The position numbers and the translations under genes were made by a program. 64,000 nt of DNA, from NCBI GenBank assembly GCA_956465555.1, contig OY101126.1:786501-850500 (forward strand), read 5' to 3'. Source of the DNA: Nitzschia sp. pyKryTriq1 (taxonomy: Eukaryota; Bacillariophyta; Bacillariophyceae; Bacillariales; Bacillariaceae). Within the stretch, counting starts at the first letter, position 1, and each line of letters begins with the position of its first letter. The notes under the pieces are model-generated. The model did no database searches and had not been told where the DNA came from. It saw nothing but the letters and a program-made list of their open reading frames with translations. This document shows positions 9,401 through 19,400 of this stretch, piece after piece.

Positions 9401-10578
9401 GGAACGTCCATGCACTCCAACTCACAGGCGGTTGCGAGTACGACCCGATCTCCAATCATTCCTAGCGCGTGAATAGTAGTCTGCGATGTGTCAACGACAA
9501 GTGACTTCCGCTTTCTTCGCTGTTGGTCCCTGATCTTTTCTTGTTCCTCCCTCGCTCTCTGCTGACAGGCCACCGTCTCTAAGCGCGCCACCGGTCGAAT
9601 GAGCGTCTCGATGCTGTAGATGGTGCAAAACCCCATTGAATCCCCGACTGCCATGTAAGCATGATCTGGTTTGCGCGTTGTTATGCAGGTGATCGAGCGG
9701 GTGACGGGCTCCAGGTCTTCCGGAATTCGATTTGTATCATTATCGTAGTCCTCATCAAAATAGACGTCTGTTTCGTACAGTGGATTCCACTGCGGTGGTT
9801 CCAGTGGAGTAACTTTGCCTAGACCTTTTCCAAAGACTTGTGAGTACTTCAGCGTGGCGGCGGCGTTGCTTCCATTCTCCAAGACGGGCGGTAGGATCGG
9901 CGCCAGACGGACCGCGTGGTTCAAAAAGGAGCCTTCCAAGTCCTGCAGGGGAGGCGTCCACGATATTTCAGAGCTTTTCGTCGACACAGTCGCGGCTTTT
10001 GCCTTTCGTCTTGGCGACTTGGGAGCATCGGTGGAGGCGGAGGTGGCTTTTCCAGGGGAACGCGGCGCCACTGTAGAAATTCTCGCCGGTTCCACAGTAG
10101 GAGCTACGGACGCGCTTACAGGAGTCACAGGATTCGTTGCTGCAGATACCGGAGCAACGACGGGTTTCAAATTTCGATTCTTGGGCGGCCGACCGCGTTT
10201 TCGCTTGACGGGCGGAGCCTCCACAACAACCTCCGTGTCGGTCATCCGTTGTTGCGACAAGACCTCCAATTTCTCCGCAGTCGTTATCTCTAGCATATCG
10301 TCTTTGTGATAGGGCTTGCGTCTTCGGTACGGTCGTTTCGTGGGAGTGTCCTCCTCCACATCCTCTTCGACATAAAAAAACGAAGGCTTAGGCGGCTTCA
10401 ACTCGGGTTCGACGCGGTCGCCCTTGGGGATTTTCACGGTAAATGTGCTCGGGTTGTCATCTGTATACAGCGTGGTGGGAGTTCGCTGCCGCTTGGGTCT
10501 CCGACGATCACGAGACATGGCGGCTGTGAGTTCCTCTATCTCGACTTTCATGGCGGGTAGTAAGAGGGTGGGAGGCAT
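6499..10578 (-). CDS. Large nuclear-type protein: AT-hook, WD-like region, UIM, Cys/His motif, coiled coil
   Basis: A 1359-residue single-exon protein, not assigned to a named family. In order: a basic N-terminus with RDRRRPKRQR; an AT-hook (KRKRGRPPKNRN, about 125-136) suggesting binding to AT-rich DNA minor groove; a long central region (about 290-700) with beta-propeller-like strands (SITCITTRKPDHAYMAVGDS, SLDMHPSRYDVLVSCS), probably diverged WD40 repeats; a ubiquitin-interacting-motif-like helix (DEDLREAMRRSLLEQ, about 740-755); a CHACRGRLVIHSC Cys/His motif near 1046; a highly charged Arg/Glu coiled coil at about 1060-1130; and an Ala/Thr/Ser-rich tail. A chromatin or ubiquitin-related scaffold is plausible, but this is inference from motifs. 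The start ATG at 10578 gives MPPTLLLPAMK; further Met codons at residues 10 and 21 are possible starts. Confidence 0.75.
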   Translation of the reverse strand: MPPTLLLPAMKVEIEELTAAMSRDRRRPKRQRTPTTLYTDDNPSTFTVKIPKGDRVEPELKPPKPSFFYVEEDVEEDTPTKRPYRRRKPYHKDDMLEITTAEKLEVLSQQRMTDTEVVVEAPPVKRKRGRPPKNRNLKPVVAPVSAATNPVTPVSASVAPTVEPARISTVAPRSPGKATSASTDAPKSPRRKAKAATVSTKSSEISWTPPLQDLEGSFLNHAVRLAPILPPVLENGSNAAATLKYSQVFGKGLGKVTPLEPPQWNPLYETDVYFDEDYDNDTNRIPEDLEPVTRSITCITTRKPDHAYMAVGDSMGFCTIYSIETLIRPVARLETVACQQRAREEQEKIRDQQRRKRKSLVVDTSQTTIHALGMIGDRVVLATACELECMDVPSQTSLWVCPLAQDRLVTSLDMHPSRYDVLVSCSLFDNAETLGLSSPLMLLQHSQNNVEVCDANAPILLRSPCCTAIWDNSKNVENRLLFVAVANEELELVLVQGGSIDNWKVACKTRIPVKQSNHFTRLSQSQDGTYTLVASSRGIRLYQTETLQLIHVYGDQLALHGKSVVWNDCLMLGRRSSRFTLSNDASGNMECDDWLQEDETDESSSNDLGQYIVGVPHHKGPKELTETLHVWQVEQASVVPAISLPLPSKSEGVQALVVAPSKRDGLDRLVLAGRDGDGHVLMPRMKSNFAGIMYPPGYHVITDNVDYMEDEGELDQVVAEDSTKSESVTENDESSDVNVLEEELDEDLREAMRRSLLEQKLEKQKLAFKDKDVDVIHPLIDSNAGLIPCRPEAYLRQAVNSQMDDSDEEEVTALENHEDPEGATASPSKMSAKPARDPKLFVSNILGSLGHANPKKHEGGGDFSFSVTAKVVIASAPAQPAVVNRGPTVGRHAKRSRAASLEALLKSSIDPRLQRFMFSKQACAVDGRGSCLRPVKPVVVELPKHVTPSPDADDSEDRKEEGVETNGLIALSTRRQDEAAVALGLLGLSPNQGRVQTPDTDFASDTASRTSSQNAGSSNHAMYKTDSESLFETKRDKVDPNCHACRGRLVIHSCGKRAPPIDFDEVAKVERERKEKEEEDKRRMRAEKRRQADQRRREARKQKQRELEEQRRREEDELRVEKERIRRMGEASAAAYQPVPADLERQRRDMIVASYASHLSHINPPQPAAMELNTVDYSRRAYPTETAPVASPLPTHWERVGANAAAPRDSADVVSAYSSGQDSLTLPSGSTSMATLSSADALVALASFAGIKAEREQPLANGAATFSALDRTPATTTTATASHGFGAGIPITAPKRTIPSFAALRGQVNGQDSSYLGNTALPTNGHAAAAAGTYVWPPRAETDETRTSLTGVKWPPSSS

Positions 10579-11421
10579 CTATCTATCGAATGACTGTAAT
10601 GGATCGATGGATGTGCGGAACAGATAGAAGTGGCGACGCGGCGTTTGTTGTTGAAGAGTCTTGGTGCGCTCGCTGCTTGCTGGTTGGGGTGGTGGGTGGC
10701 GGGTGGTGATTTGGTGATGCATGCCGCGTACCGGCGAAGTCTCGCGCATGCCACGAGGAAGGTGTCACGTAGGAACTAGTAGGAATGCTACGGCAGCATT
10801 GGAGTAGCACAGCGATGATGAATGACTGTGGTGTTCTTAACAACGCACTCGCGATAATGGTTGTAATTAGTAATTTGGCTACGACGTCACTATTAAATAT
10901 TTATGCAGAAACTATTATCGCGAGTCAATTTTAATTTCGATGACGTTTGATTGGATGGGATGCTTTAGCTTCGCATCGTGAATTTCCATCGATCGCAGCG
11001 CTGTGGAGCTCCAATACGAGTAAAAATAATGTCCCCCCCGCCGCCGCCGGCCTGCTTCCGAAGCTGCGAACCGAATTTTGTCGGCGCCAAGAAGACAAAC
11101 GTCACCTTTTTGGGAATTCGGTGGTCGTCGACGGCCGAGTAAGAAAAATAATAATATCTTTCTTTTGTTCCTTACGTTGTTGTTGACAACCAGAACACAT
11201 CAGGCAGCAGCCGGATCCACGACCATTACAACCACCACTAGCGCTTCACTCAGCGGAAATGCTGCAAGGCAACTCTTCGTGCACCAACAAACTAGGAATT
11301 CACTTATTTATTTGAAACAACAGCAAGGCCTTGTCCTCGATCCACTAGGATTGGATTCCATTGAAAAGAATGTTATGTTGAGAGCGAAGCGAAGAATTAT
11401 CAGTTGTTGCTGTCGTCAGCC
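10579..11421. other. Divergent promoter between the UIM protein and the SerRS-like gene
   Basis: Contains CRE-like sites (10883-10890 and 10941-10946) and a GC-rich tract with a CCG run at 11034-11050. A possible 5' exon exists: ATG at 11029, donor GTAAGA at 11139, acceptor CAG ending at 11193. It leads into a frame (THQAAAG...) that differs from the SerRS-like frame and would need a second splice, for example a GT at 11279 to an AG at 11403, to add a presequence. Confidence 0.5.
10883..10946. promoter_or_regulatory. CRE-like bZIP sites in a divergent promoter
   Basis: GACGTCAC at 10883-10890 and TGACGT at 10941-10946, 50 bp apart. Such TGACGT/ACGTCA elements are known cAMP/CO2-responsive sites in diatoms; function here is inferred. 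Confidence 0.45.
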
Positions 11422-13005
11422 ATGCCGATTTCCCTTCTTTGGATTCGGAACCACCCCGATCAAGTGCAGGAGTGGCAGAAGTCGAGAGGTCTCGACAATC
11501 ACACTGCCTTGGAAAAAGCCATTTCGTTGGATCTACAAGTGCGGTCGTTTATGCATGAGATTCAATTGCAACGACGACGACTCAATCAAGTCTCGAAGGA
11601 GTTGAAAGACAGCCAGGATCGCGAGAGGCTCTTGCAGGAACGGCGTGAATTACAATTGCAACTAGTGGAAACAGAAAAGGAATTGGCATTGACACGAAAC
11701 GCCTTGCAGCGGGCTCTCTGGACTCTTGGTAGCCCCGTAGATGATTCTTCACAAGTGTTGGAACAACTGGAAACATATCACCAGATGATGCTGCCAGGCG
11801 TCCAAGACGAGTTTCTCTACAAATGGCATTTGGCTCGAGACATGATGAATTTTGCGTATCATTTCTTGGGGCGTAAATATTCACGGAATCATCCGTTGCC
11901 GTCACAGCCCGAACTAGATTTGTGGCAACGAAATCACTTGGATTTATTGCATGCCATGTGGGGATGCTGCCAGGAGCAGGACAGCAACAACAATCAATCG
12001 TCGGCCTGTGCCATTTGTGCCATGTCCGAGCAAGACAATAATTCCTTCACAACAGCACCAACGGATGCCATAGCGTCCACCAGTCGCCATCCTCCTCCGG
12101 CGTGGTTGACGTGGATGGCGCAATCGATCCCCCGAAAATCCATTTTTGGTGCCAAGCAACTACCAAGATACACCCTCCTCCGAGGCTCGACGGCCCTAGA
12201 CGCCCCCAATAGCTCTACAAGCAAGAAGCAACCACCGTCAGTGACGATCATTTCCGAGGAAACAATCGAATTACTCGCCATGACTGCTGGGACCACTTGG
12301 GATTCTCGTCAAGTGCAGATGGAATTGGCCCATGAGCTCGTAGCCTTGTATCAATGCCTTATTACTGACCCAGAAGCGGTGACCTTTTCTCTACAAGCCG
12401 TCCCCGCTCAAGACTTGGAGCTTCACGAACAAAGTCGTGTCATGGTGGTAGCAACGTCTACTACTACTAATACTACAGCCGCTGCGACGGATACCAGCAG
12501 CATCAAGACTTGCACGAATACGTACCCTCTAGGTTGGGTCTCCAACTTCGGAGACTCGGCCAGCCGAGCTTGCGATTTATATTTCAAGGGAGGGGGTCTT
12601 CAAGATTCCAAGGATAATGTCCATTGGGTGCATGCAACCATTGTGGGGCACAATACCATTTCCAATCTTATACGATGCAACGTCTGCAAAGATAAAGTCT
12701 TGATTCCCACTTGTTGTGAAGGCGCCTTGGCAATGCACTCACAAGAAACAGCGCAGGCCAGTCTGTCCCTCCAGTCGTTCAGACCCCCAAAGACCAAAGA
12801 TATCATGATGCCTGCGCGAAAGGATGATGACTGCTCGCCGCGACTGGTGGCCATCGCACCGAAGCAGCAAGAGAGTATTACAGCCAAAAGCAAACTGACG
12901 CTCTTTGGAGTCCATGGATCCTCCTCTGGAGCTCGTGGATGTACAAAAGAGAGCCTATCTGCCGAGTCCCTCACCTGTCCGTTTGGATTTTTGATAGACC
13001 AATAA
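11422..13005 (+). CDS. Degenerate seryl-tRNA-synthetase-like protein, probably non-catalytic
   Basis: A 527-residue protein. Residues 1-100 match the SerRS N-terminal arm: an opening like 'isllWIRNHPDQVQEWQKSRGLD' and a long coiled coil (about 35-98) that in SerRS grips the long arm of tRNA-Ser. The C-terminal half keeps traces of the class II core: YPLGWVSNFGDSASRACDLYF (about 370-390) aligns with the SerRS 'reiSSCSNFeDFQARRmniRf' segment, and VHWVHATIVGHNTISNLI (about 400-417) with motif 3 'yVHTLNGSGLAVGRTL'. The motif 2 FRxE signature is not visible, and the motif 3 Arg position is Ser. Aminoacylation therefore looks lost, much as in the animal SerRS paralogue SLIMP (analogy). It also has a Ser/Thr/Asn-rich insertion and a C-terminal extension with Cys pairs. 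The start is the first ATG in frame; upstream exons could add a targeting peptide. Confidence 0.65.
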   Translation: MPISLLWIRNHPDQVQEWQKSRGLDNHTALEKAISLDLQVRSFMHEIQLQRRRLNQVSKELKDSQDRERLLQERRELQLQLVETEKELALTRNALQRALWTLGSPVDDSSQVLEQLETYHQMMLPGVQDEFLYKWHLARDMMNFAYHFLGRKYSRNHPLPSQPELDLWQRNHLDLLHAMWGCCQEQDSNNNQSSACAICAMSEQDNNSFTTAPTDAIASTSRHPPPAWLTWMAQSIPRKSIFGAKQLPRYTLLRGSTALDAPNSSTSKKQPPSVTIISEETIELLAMTAGTTWDSRQVQMELAHELVALYQCLITDPEAVTFSLQAVPAQDLELHEQSRVMVVATSTTTNTTAAATDTSSIKTCTNTYPLGWVSNFGDSASRACDLYFKGGGLQDSKDNVHWVHATIVGHNTISNLIRCNVCKDKVLIPTCCEGALAMHSQETAQASLSLQSFRPPKTKDIMMPARKDDDCSPRLVAIAPKQQESITAKSKLTLFGVHGSSSGARGCTKESLSAESLTCPFGFLIDQ

Positions 13006-13343
13006 TAAGTATTTGTCTACCGGTAATTTCTTATTGACACCCATGTCCTACAGTAGTGAAACAGAAAACTGCTGCGACAAACTCCTACTACTCTTGATCG
13101 ATCACGGCAAATGATTGTTTTCCATTATTTTCATCTTCTGTTCTGTTTTAAGTTGCTCGTAGCTTGAGAGCGTTGGTGCAAGCAAATGACTATTCCGCCA
13201 CTTCGTCCATAATGATTGATTCAAAAGCGTGATTCGACAATTATTTACTTTTTGAATGATCAGTACTGGGGTGGCGATTTCTTTTTCATATTCGATACGT
13301 TACCATATCGGTACTCCACAGCATAGCATATCATAGCACAGCA
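13006..13343. other. Convergent spacer
   Basis: 338 bases between two convergent genes. AT-rich, with no gene or notable repeat beyond a short CATAGCATA/CATAGCACAGCAC run near 13318-13345. Confidence 0.6.
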
Positions 13344-14531
13344 CTACCTCGCTAAAGGCAGTACGAGGTACGACAGGTAAAAGAGCTTCCAGAGATGCAT
13401 GTAGAAATTGTAGACTTGCTTGGAATCATCGGGGTCGACGGGCTTTGCTTCCTTTTGAACCGACAGACCTGCCAGGACGGCCGAAAGGCCCACCACTCCT
13501 CGACCCACTTGGATCACCAGAGACGAGGACGTCAAAAAAGCACTCCGCAAGAAGCTGGCACCGACTCCCACAAAGAGAGCCGTCAACAAGCGATGCATCC
13601 CTCCAAAGACACGTTTCTGGCCCAGTCGTACCGAGAACGTACGAACATTGGAAATGGCATCACCCTTGACATCAGGAACATCCTTCATGAGGGCAATGAC
13701 GATACCAAATACCGCAAAATACAAACTCGATAGGATGCAACGGGGATCGGAGGTGAGACATTCCATCACACTGCCACTAGCTCCAAATGCGGCCGCTCGA
13801 GCATGGGCAAAAAAGCCAGCATTGATGACGGCTCCTCGCACGGATACAATACAAAAGGCGGCCAGAAATGGAAATCGTTTGAGACGAAATGGCTCTAGTG
13901 AGTAGAGTGTCCCCAAGATACCAGAAACCCACAAAGCCACATTTAGGCCTTGTGTTCCAAAAACAGGATGCGCAAAACCCATACTCAAGCTTAGTATCAC
14001 AGCGACCAAAATAGTAATGATCCCATTCTTCATGCTCAGATCTCCAGCCGCAATGGGGAGATCTGGTTTATTGATTTTGTCGATTTCGACATCTGTCACT
14101 TGATTCAAGCCAGTGATGTACAAATTCATGAGCAGCGCAGGAACCATGGCATACAGCATACTGCAGAGGGATCGAGTTGTGAAGGCAGCTGCATATGTAG
14201 GAGCTGCTAGCATGTGCAGGGCTGGAATCGCCAAAGCCGAACCAATGATGGTGTGTGGTCGAGTGAACCGCCACAACACCACGGGAAAGGACGGCTTCGA
14301 CGTATTCTCCTTGCTGCTGGTGGAGATCGCAGTAGGAGTGGTCGACGCACCCAGAGACGAGCTGTGACGATGGCGTGAGGAAGAAGTGTTCATCAGTTTC
14401 AACCTTGGCGTCGACATCACAGGCAGAGAAGGACGCATCCATAATGCCGGAGGGTGAACGGATGTTGCCGGAGATGGCTGGAATCCACCCACCAGCGCCA
14501 TCGGAACGACAAGTATCCACAAAGCCAGCAT
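13344..14531 (-). CDS. Homogentisate prenyltransferase (UbiA family), plastid
   Basis: A 395-residue member of the UbiA prenyltransferase superfamily. It condenses homogentisate with a prenyl diphosphate for tocopherol (phytyl) or plastoquinone (solanesyl). The Mg-diphosphate motifs are present: NQVTDVEIDKINKPDLPIA (143-161) and KDVPDVKGD (283-291), with WRFTRPHTIIG (87-97) at the domain start and about eight membrane helices from about 95 to the end. The N-terminus is a signal peptide ending at ALVGG-FQPS (about 15/16), resembling the diatom plastid cleavage site with Phe at +1, followed by a Ser/Thr-rich transit region. The VTE2 versus HST specificity cannot be settled by eye; the NLYITGLNQ opening is somewhat closer to phytyltransferases. 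The gene shares a promoter with PMM. Confidence 0.88.
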   Translation of the reverse strand: MLALWILVVPMALVGGFQPSPATSVHPPALWMRPSLPVMSTPRLKLMNTSSSRHRHSSSLGASTTPTAISTSSKENTSKPSFPVVLWRFTRPHTIIGSALAIPALHMLAAPTYAAAFTTRSLCSMLYAMVPALLMNLYITGLNQVTDVEIDKINKPDLPIAAGDLSMKNGIITILVAVILSLSMGFAHPVFGTQGLNVALWVSGILGTLYSLEPFRLKRFPFLAAFCIVSVRGAVINAGFFAHARAAAFGASGSVMECLTSDPRCILSSLYFAVFGIVIALMKDVPDVKGDAISNVRTFSVRLGQKRVFGGMHRLLTALFVGVGASFLRSAFLTSSSLVIQVGRGVVGLSAVLAGLSVQKEAKPVDPDDSKQVYNFYMHLWKLFYLSYLVLPLAR

Positions 14532-15119
14532 TCTTGATTTACAGCCTAGCTTTGAGTTGCAAGTACTGTAAGTATGGACGATTCAAATTTAAGGCACGGC
14601 TGCTTTTCTTATTCTTATTCTTCCTCTTCCTCTTCTCTTCTCTTCTCTTCTCTTCTCTTCTTCTTCTTCTTCTAAAGCGAAAGCTTGTATCAACCTTTTT
14701 GCCGTCTTCGCTTTTCAATCCATCAAAAAATGTTATTCCAATAAGGCCGATAATGATGGAGAATGGAGACGAATATGCAATATATGCATGAAAGAGATGC
14801 CGAGATTGAGAAGGACGAATGACGTCGTGTTTGCACGCAAATCTTTTAGAGCTCGTCGGCATTTTTGCGACAAAATTCTAGCTACTATTATGGTCGGATT
14901 AATCGAATGCCATATTTAGGCCTTTTTTGGTGTGGACGGCGAAGATCCGTTTTTGATCGATCGGCTCGCCGCGCCCGTCCGAGAGGTCCGAGCAACAAAA
15001 GCAATGCGATGATGATGATCGGTCTTCGACGATTGACCATGTCCATGTTTCTCGCAAACAAACAAAGTACCTCAAGAACGATCATTGTCCATCAGCCTTT
15101 GAACGCTCTATCTCGTCCT
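14532..15119. other. Divergent promoter between the prenyltransferase and PMM genes
   Basis: Contains a strand-biased pyrimidine tract (TCTTC)n at about 14621-14673, which lies in the upstream or leader region of the minus-strand gene as a purine tract, and a TGACGTCG element at 14820-14827. An ATG-led frame opening at 14907 or 15009 is continuous with PMM and might be an N-terminal extension. Confidence 0.55.
14621..14673. repeat. Polypyrimidine (TCTTC)n microsatellite
   Basis: About 53 bases of uninterrupted C/T built on TCTTC then TTC units, 90 bp upstream of the prenyltransferase ATG. Confidence 0.85.
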
Positions 15120-16218
15120 ATGTCCGCTGCCGAACCAGACAACAAAAAGTTGAAAATGTCCTCGCCCGAGAATCCCCGCATCATTGCCTTGTTTGATGTC
15201 GACGGCACTCTCACTATTCCCAGAGGTGAAGTGACCCCCGACATGATGAACTTTATGAAAGAACTCTCCAAGAAGATCACTGTAGGAATCGTCGGTGGAA
15301 GCGACCTACCGAAGCAAGAAGAGCAGCTTGGAGAAGGAATTGTCAAAGTGTTCCCATACAACTTTTCTCAGAACGGATTGGTGGTACGTGCTTGTTGTTC
15401 ACGTGTGTTTGTTCGACTAGATTATTGTACCGGTAGTAGCTTGGTTGCGGAATCATTCCCAGGATGGATCGGCTTGGCTCTCAATTTGCACGCTTATTAG
15501 CAACGCTGTGAAATCCATCTATTACTTTGACTTGACTCTGCATCCATGATATCACCCGCCGTTTACAACTTCTCACAAATCTCAACCTCCCCAAACCGCA
15601 GGCCTACAAAAATGGCGAATTGCTCGAGTCCCAAACCATTGCCAAGTTTCTAGGCGAAGACAATATCAAGCGTGTGGTCAACTGGGTTCTGAAATATTTG
15701 TCGGAGCTTGACCTCCCCGTCAAGGTAGGATTCGATGATGATTCTAGCAGATGCATCTTCGCGTTTTACCATGTGTATTATTCTATTGACCCAACTAATA
15801 TCTGTTCATTTTTCATCAGCGTGGAACTTTCATTGAATTCCGAAGTGGAATGCTTAACATTTCTCCCATCGGTCGTGATTGCTCGAGGGAAGAACGTAAT
15901 GACTATGAAAAGTTTGATTTGGAGAACAACATTCGTAAGAACATGGTAGAAGCCATGCGAAAGGAGTTCGCCGACTTGGGCTTGACATACAGCATTGGAG
16001 GTCAAATCTCCTTTGATTGCTTTCCGAATGGCTGGGACAAGACTTACGCGCTCAAATACGTCAACCCAGAGGACTTTGACGAGGTTCATTTCTTCGGTGA
16101 CAAGACATTTGAAGGAGGAAATGATTTTGAAATCTTTTCTCATGAACGAACGATCGGGCACACGGTTACGTCTCCAGAAGATACCAAGGAACAATGTGCC
16201 AAGCTTTTCATGAGCTAA
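15120..16218 (+). CDS. PMM: Phosphomannomutase, three exons
   Basis: A HAD-superfamily enzyme converting mannose-6-phosphate to mannose-1-phosphate, feeding GDP-mannose for glycosylation and, where present, ascorbate. Exons: 15120-15383, 15602-15724 and 15820-16218; both introns are GT-AG and phase 0. Assembled length is 261 residues, or 249 from the alternative ATG at 15156, matching the usual 245-255. Key motifs are FDVDGTLT (nucleophile and acid Asp), [32 protein letters not shown] (sugar-phosphate binding), [16 protein letters not shown] and [15 protein letters not shown] (Mg ligands). Intron 1 contains a GTACCGGTA word. In-frame ATGs at 15009 and 14907 would add an N-terminal extension; PMM is normally cytosolic, so the shorter start is preferred. 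The convergent RAD54 gene lies 231 bp downstream. Confidence 0.93.
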
Positions 16219-16449
16219 AAGCAATCTCAAATAGTTCCAACTTGCACCAACACTCACTTGGGTGGGAAGAATAATGGTGTCTAGATATCCACTAGGTTGG
16301 CTCAATTCTACTTCGATTCTACTACTGCCCACCAACCAATAGCATCGAGATACTGTCCATTTTCACAATGTCAGCCTCGAACTCTTGATGATTCTTGAAT
16401 ACTGAACATAGGGCGCCCTTCAGAGACTTCCAGTTGGCATTCTTTTAGA

Positions 16450-19400
16450 CTAGGCAACCTCTTCCAGAGCGCGCTTGGTACCCGCCTTGGGGCGTTTGGT
16501 TCCACAGGCGCCACACTTACGAAGACTTTTCTTGTTGAAGAGCGTACAGGTTGAGCACTCCCATTCATTCTTTCCTGGAGATACCTGGCTGCTAGCACCA
16601 GAGTTCTCAGATGGGGCTTGGGAGGCAAAAACTGCCTCCACTATGGACGAGTCCTGGGACTGGGATGTGTCCAAGATCTCGACTTCTGGAGTTGTTGCAT
16701 CCACTTTCGCCGGCGATTCCTCGGCTTCTTGCGCTGGAAGCGAAGAGGCGGTTGACTCGTCGTCACCCTCCTGCGAAGACAGCTTTGGACTTGTCTCTCC
16801 AGCATGCGATGCCTCGTCCTCACTTTGATCGCCAATATGGCCCTCCTGCACCTCAGTTGTGTCAATCTGCATCGCTGATTCCTCGTCTTCGTCACTACTG
16901 CTGGAGCCCTCGTCATTCACCAGTGCATTTTCCTCTTCTTCCCGGTCTCCTTCCGCCGCGCACGGAAAGTCTTCCTCGCCAACTTCTTGAATCGCCTCCA
17001 TTGCCCTCTTGTCTTCCTCGTCTTGTTGGCGTTGTTGGATGAGACTCCAAGTCACTTCCAGCCCAAATACAAAGCTAACAGAATCGGTTCCACGCATCGC
17101 TGCTCGGAAAACTGGGTCATCCACCGTATCAGTGGTGTGATGATGGGACCATTGTCGCATGTTCTCTTCGTCGGGCATACCAATCTGCTCTTGGTAGTCC
17201 TCACCTCGCTCGTTGTTGAAAGTAGCACAGCCGTCGAGTGCATCTCCGAGAGGATCATTTTCCTTGTCGGCGCCATCGTCATCGGCCTTCATTCCCATCA
17301 AGGTGGGGACTACCATCGTCCATTTCTCAATCCTATAGATGCAACGCACTAATTGAGTTTCGAAAGCTCTCGCAGCATGCTCTTCGCTTTCAAAATTTGT
17401 ACTTACCACCAAGCCTGCAGCCGCCGTGCCGCATCGGCGATCTCGTCTCCAGGTGCCCACACTTTCATGACATTCGAGAAGATGCGATTCACGTCTTTCG
17501 ATAAACTTGAAATATTCATGTACGACGATGCTTGTTCTTGGGACATCTTCAGTCGACTTTGAATCGTTCCTAGGTCGATAGGTTGCTTGACAGCTTTTTC
17601 GTAGTCCTCCTTGCTCACTCCGTGATCTTGTGACACCAAGGGCTTAGCGAAAAAGTGCGCATCTTCATGTGTCATCATTTCATCCACAATCTCCAGACAA
17701 CCAGCTAGCTGCTTCGGTAGAACTTTCATGGCTTCCATCTCGGCATTGTCCTGAATTATTTGACATCGTTCACAGCGAAGTTTGTCGTGGGTATCAGAAG
17801 GAGTGCCGGATCGCAGCTTGAATAGATTCCGCAAGTCCTTGGTACTCAAAGCATTGACTTGCTCTTTGTCGTCTACAACTGACTGCAAGCCTTCTTTCGA
17901 AAGTTGGCGCTGGAAAATCTTCTCTTCGACGGTCCCGGTGGCGAGGAAGCGATAGGTAAAGCATCGTTTCCTTTGTCCATCACGCCAACATCGAGCTGCG
18001 GCTTGTTTGTCAACCGCGGGATTCCAGTCTGGGTCAAACAAGACCAAACGGTTTCCTCCAATGAGATTGAGGCCACAACCTCCAGCCTTACTGGATAGCA
18101 AAAAGGCAACCAAGCTGCTTGAGGGGTCGTTGAACTCATCCACCATTTTCTGTCGCTTCTTCATTGTTACGCTACCATCGAGGCGACAAGAGCCCCAAGA
18201 GTTCTCTTTGCACATCTGACCAATCAAGTCCAGTGTTTGTGTGTAGTTTGAAATAATGACAATCTTGTCACCGCCGTTGCCAGGCTTGCGCATCTCCTTC
18301 ATGAGTCTGTACAAGACGAACATTTTCCCACTCCATTCAGGATGTACAGGTCCCATGCCACCGCGACCGCCGCCACCACCAGAAAATGGCAAGAACTTGG
18401 CAATGCCATCGGCACCAGGTGCTGCAAAGTTAGTCTCGTCATCATCCGTGTACTTGACTTGCTTCGCACCGGCACGCCGACCCATTTGTACTTTGTTGCC
18501 ATAGGTCTGATCATCGTCAGCAAGCAAACTAGGATGATTGCATAATTTCATGAGCATCTGAATGGAGCCCAAGCAATTGACCTGTTTTCCATCCATGACG
18601 TGTTGCATATCCTTGCTTGTAATCAGGTGCTGGTACATGTTCTGCTGAATCTCCGTGAGATTGCAACAAACCACCTGGACCAGCTTCGGTGGCAAGTGTT
18701 GCGCATTGAGTGTATTGATACGGCGTAGAATGAATTCATTGACGGTCCGACTCATTTCTTCTTGGATCTGCATCATTTTTTTCTTTTGAGAGTCCGTAGC
18801 ATCGGGTTCACGGCCACGAAGAATGGGAAAGAGCATATTCTTTCGGAATTCTTCCTGGGTGCCGAGCACACCAGGATTGGTAAAGTCCACCATAGCAAAG
18901 AACTCCTGCAAATCTGTGTGAATTCAGAAAATAAAATTGTGAGCAATGTCTTAGGAGGAAACAAAGACGTTCCAGATCAGCGTTTGGGTCTTACCATTTT
19001 GCATCGGGGTTCCAGTCAACAGTACTCGACGTTTGACAGGCAACGAGTTGAGTGCTCGACTTGTTTGGTTGTCGCTGTTCTTGAGACGATGCGCTTCATC
19101 GCAAACCAACAAATCGCAACAATCAGCGTACTTTGTGAGACGCTTGACATGCGTTCGCAAACATTCGTAACTACAAATGAGGATTTGATGCATGCGTAGC
19201 CTGGCGAAGAGGTCGAGCTCCTTTTCAATCGTCTTTCGATCCTGTTCAGCCATGGGTAAAGTCTTGACCGCGCCGGGTCCGAGCCACTTGACGAATTCGT
19301 TGTCCCAGTTTTTGACCAGGGAGCAAGGGCATACTACAATGACACGTTTGGCGGTAGGCTCTCCGTTGGAAGTGATTCCCGTCTTCAATAAGGTGTAAAT

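Noticed and set aside
11029-11403. Possible 5' exons adding a presequence to the SerRS-like gene
   Set aside because: GTAAGA/CAACCAG at 11139-11193 is a good intron, but a second intron with a weak donor is needed to reach the right frame; unresolved without transcripts.
14907-15119. N-terminal extension of phosphomannomutase
   Set aside because: The frame is open, but the extra sequence has no family match and no clear targeting signal; the enzyme is complete from 15120 or 15156.
15778-16335. 185-codon minus-strand frame over PMM exon 3
   Set aside because: Antisense shadow of a strongly conserved exon; no independent motif.
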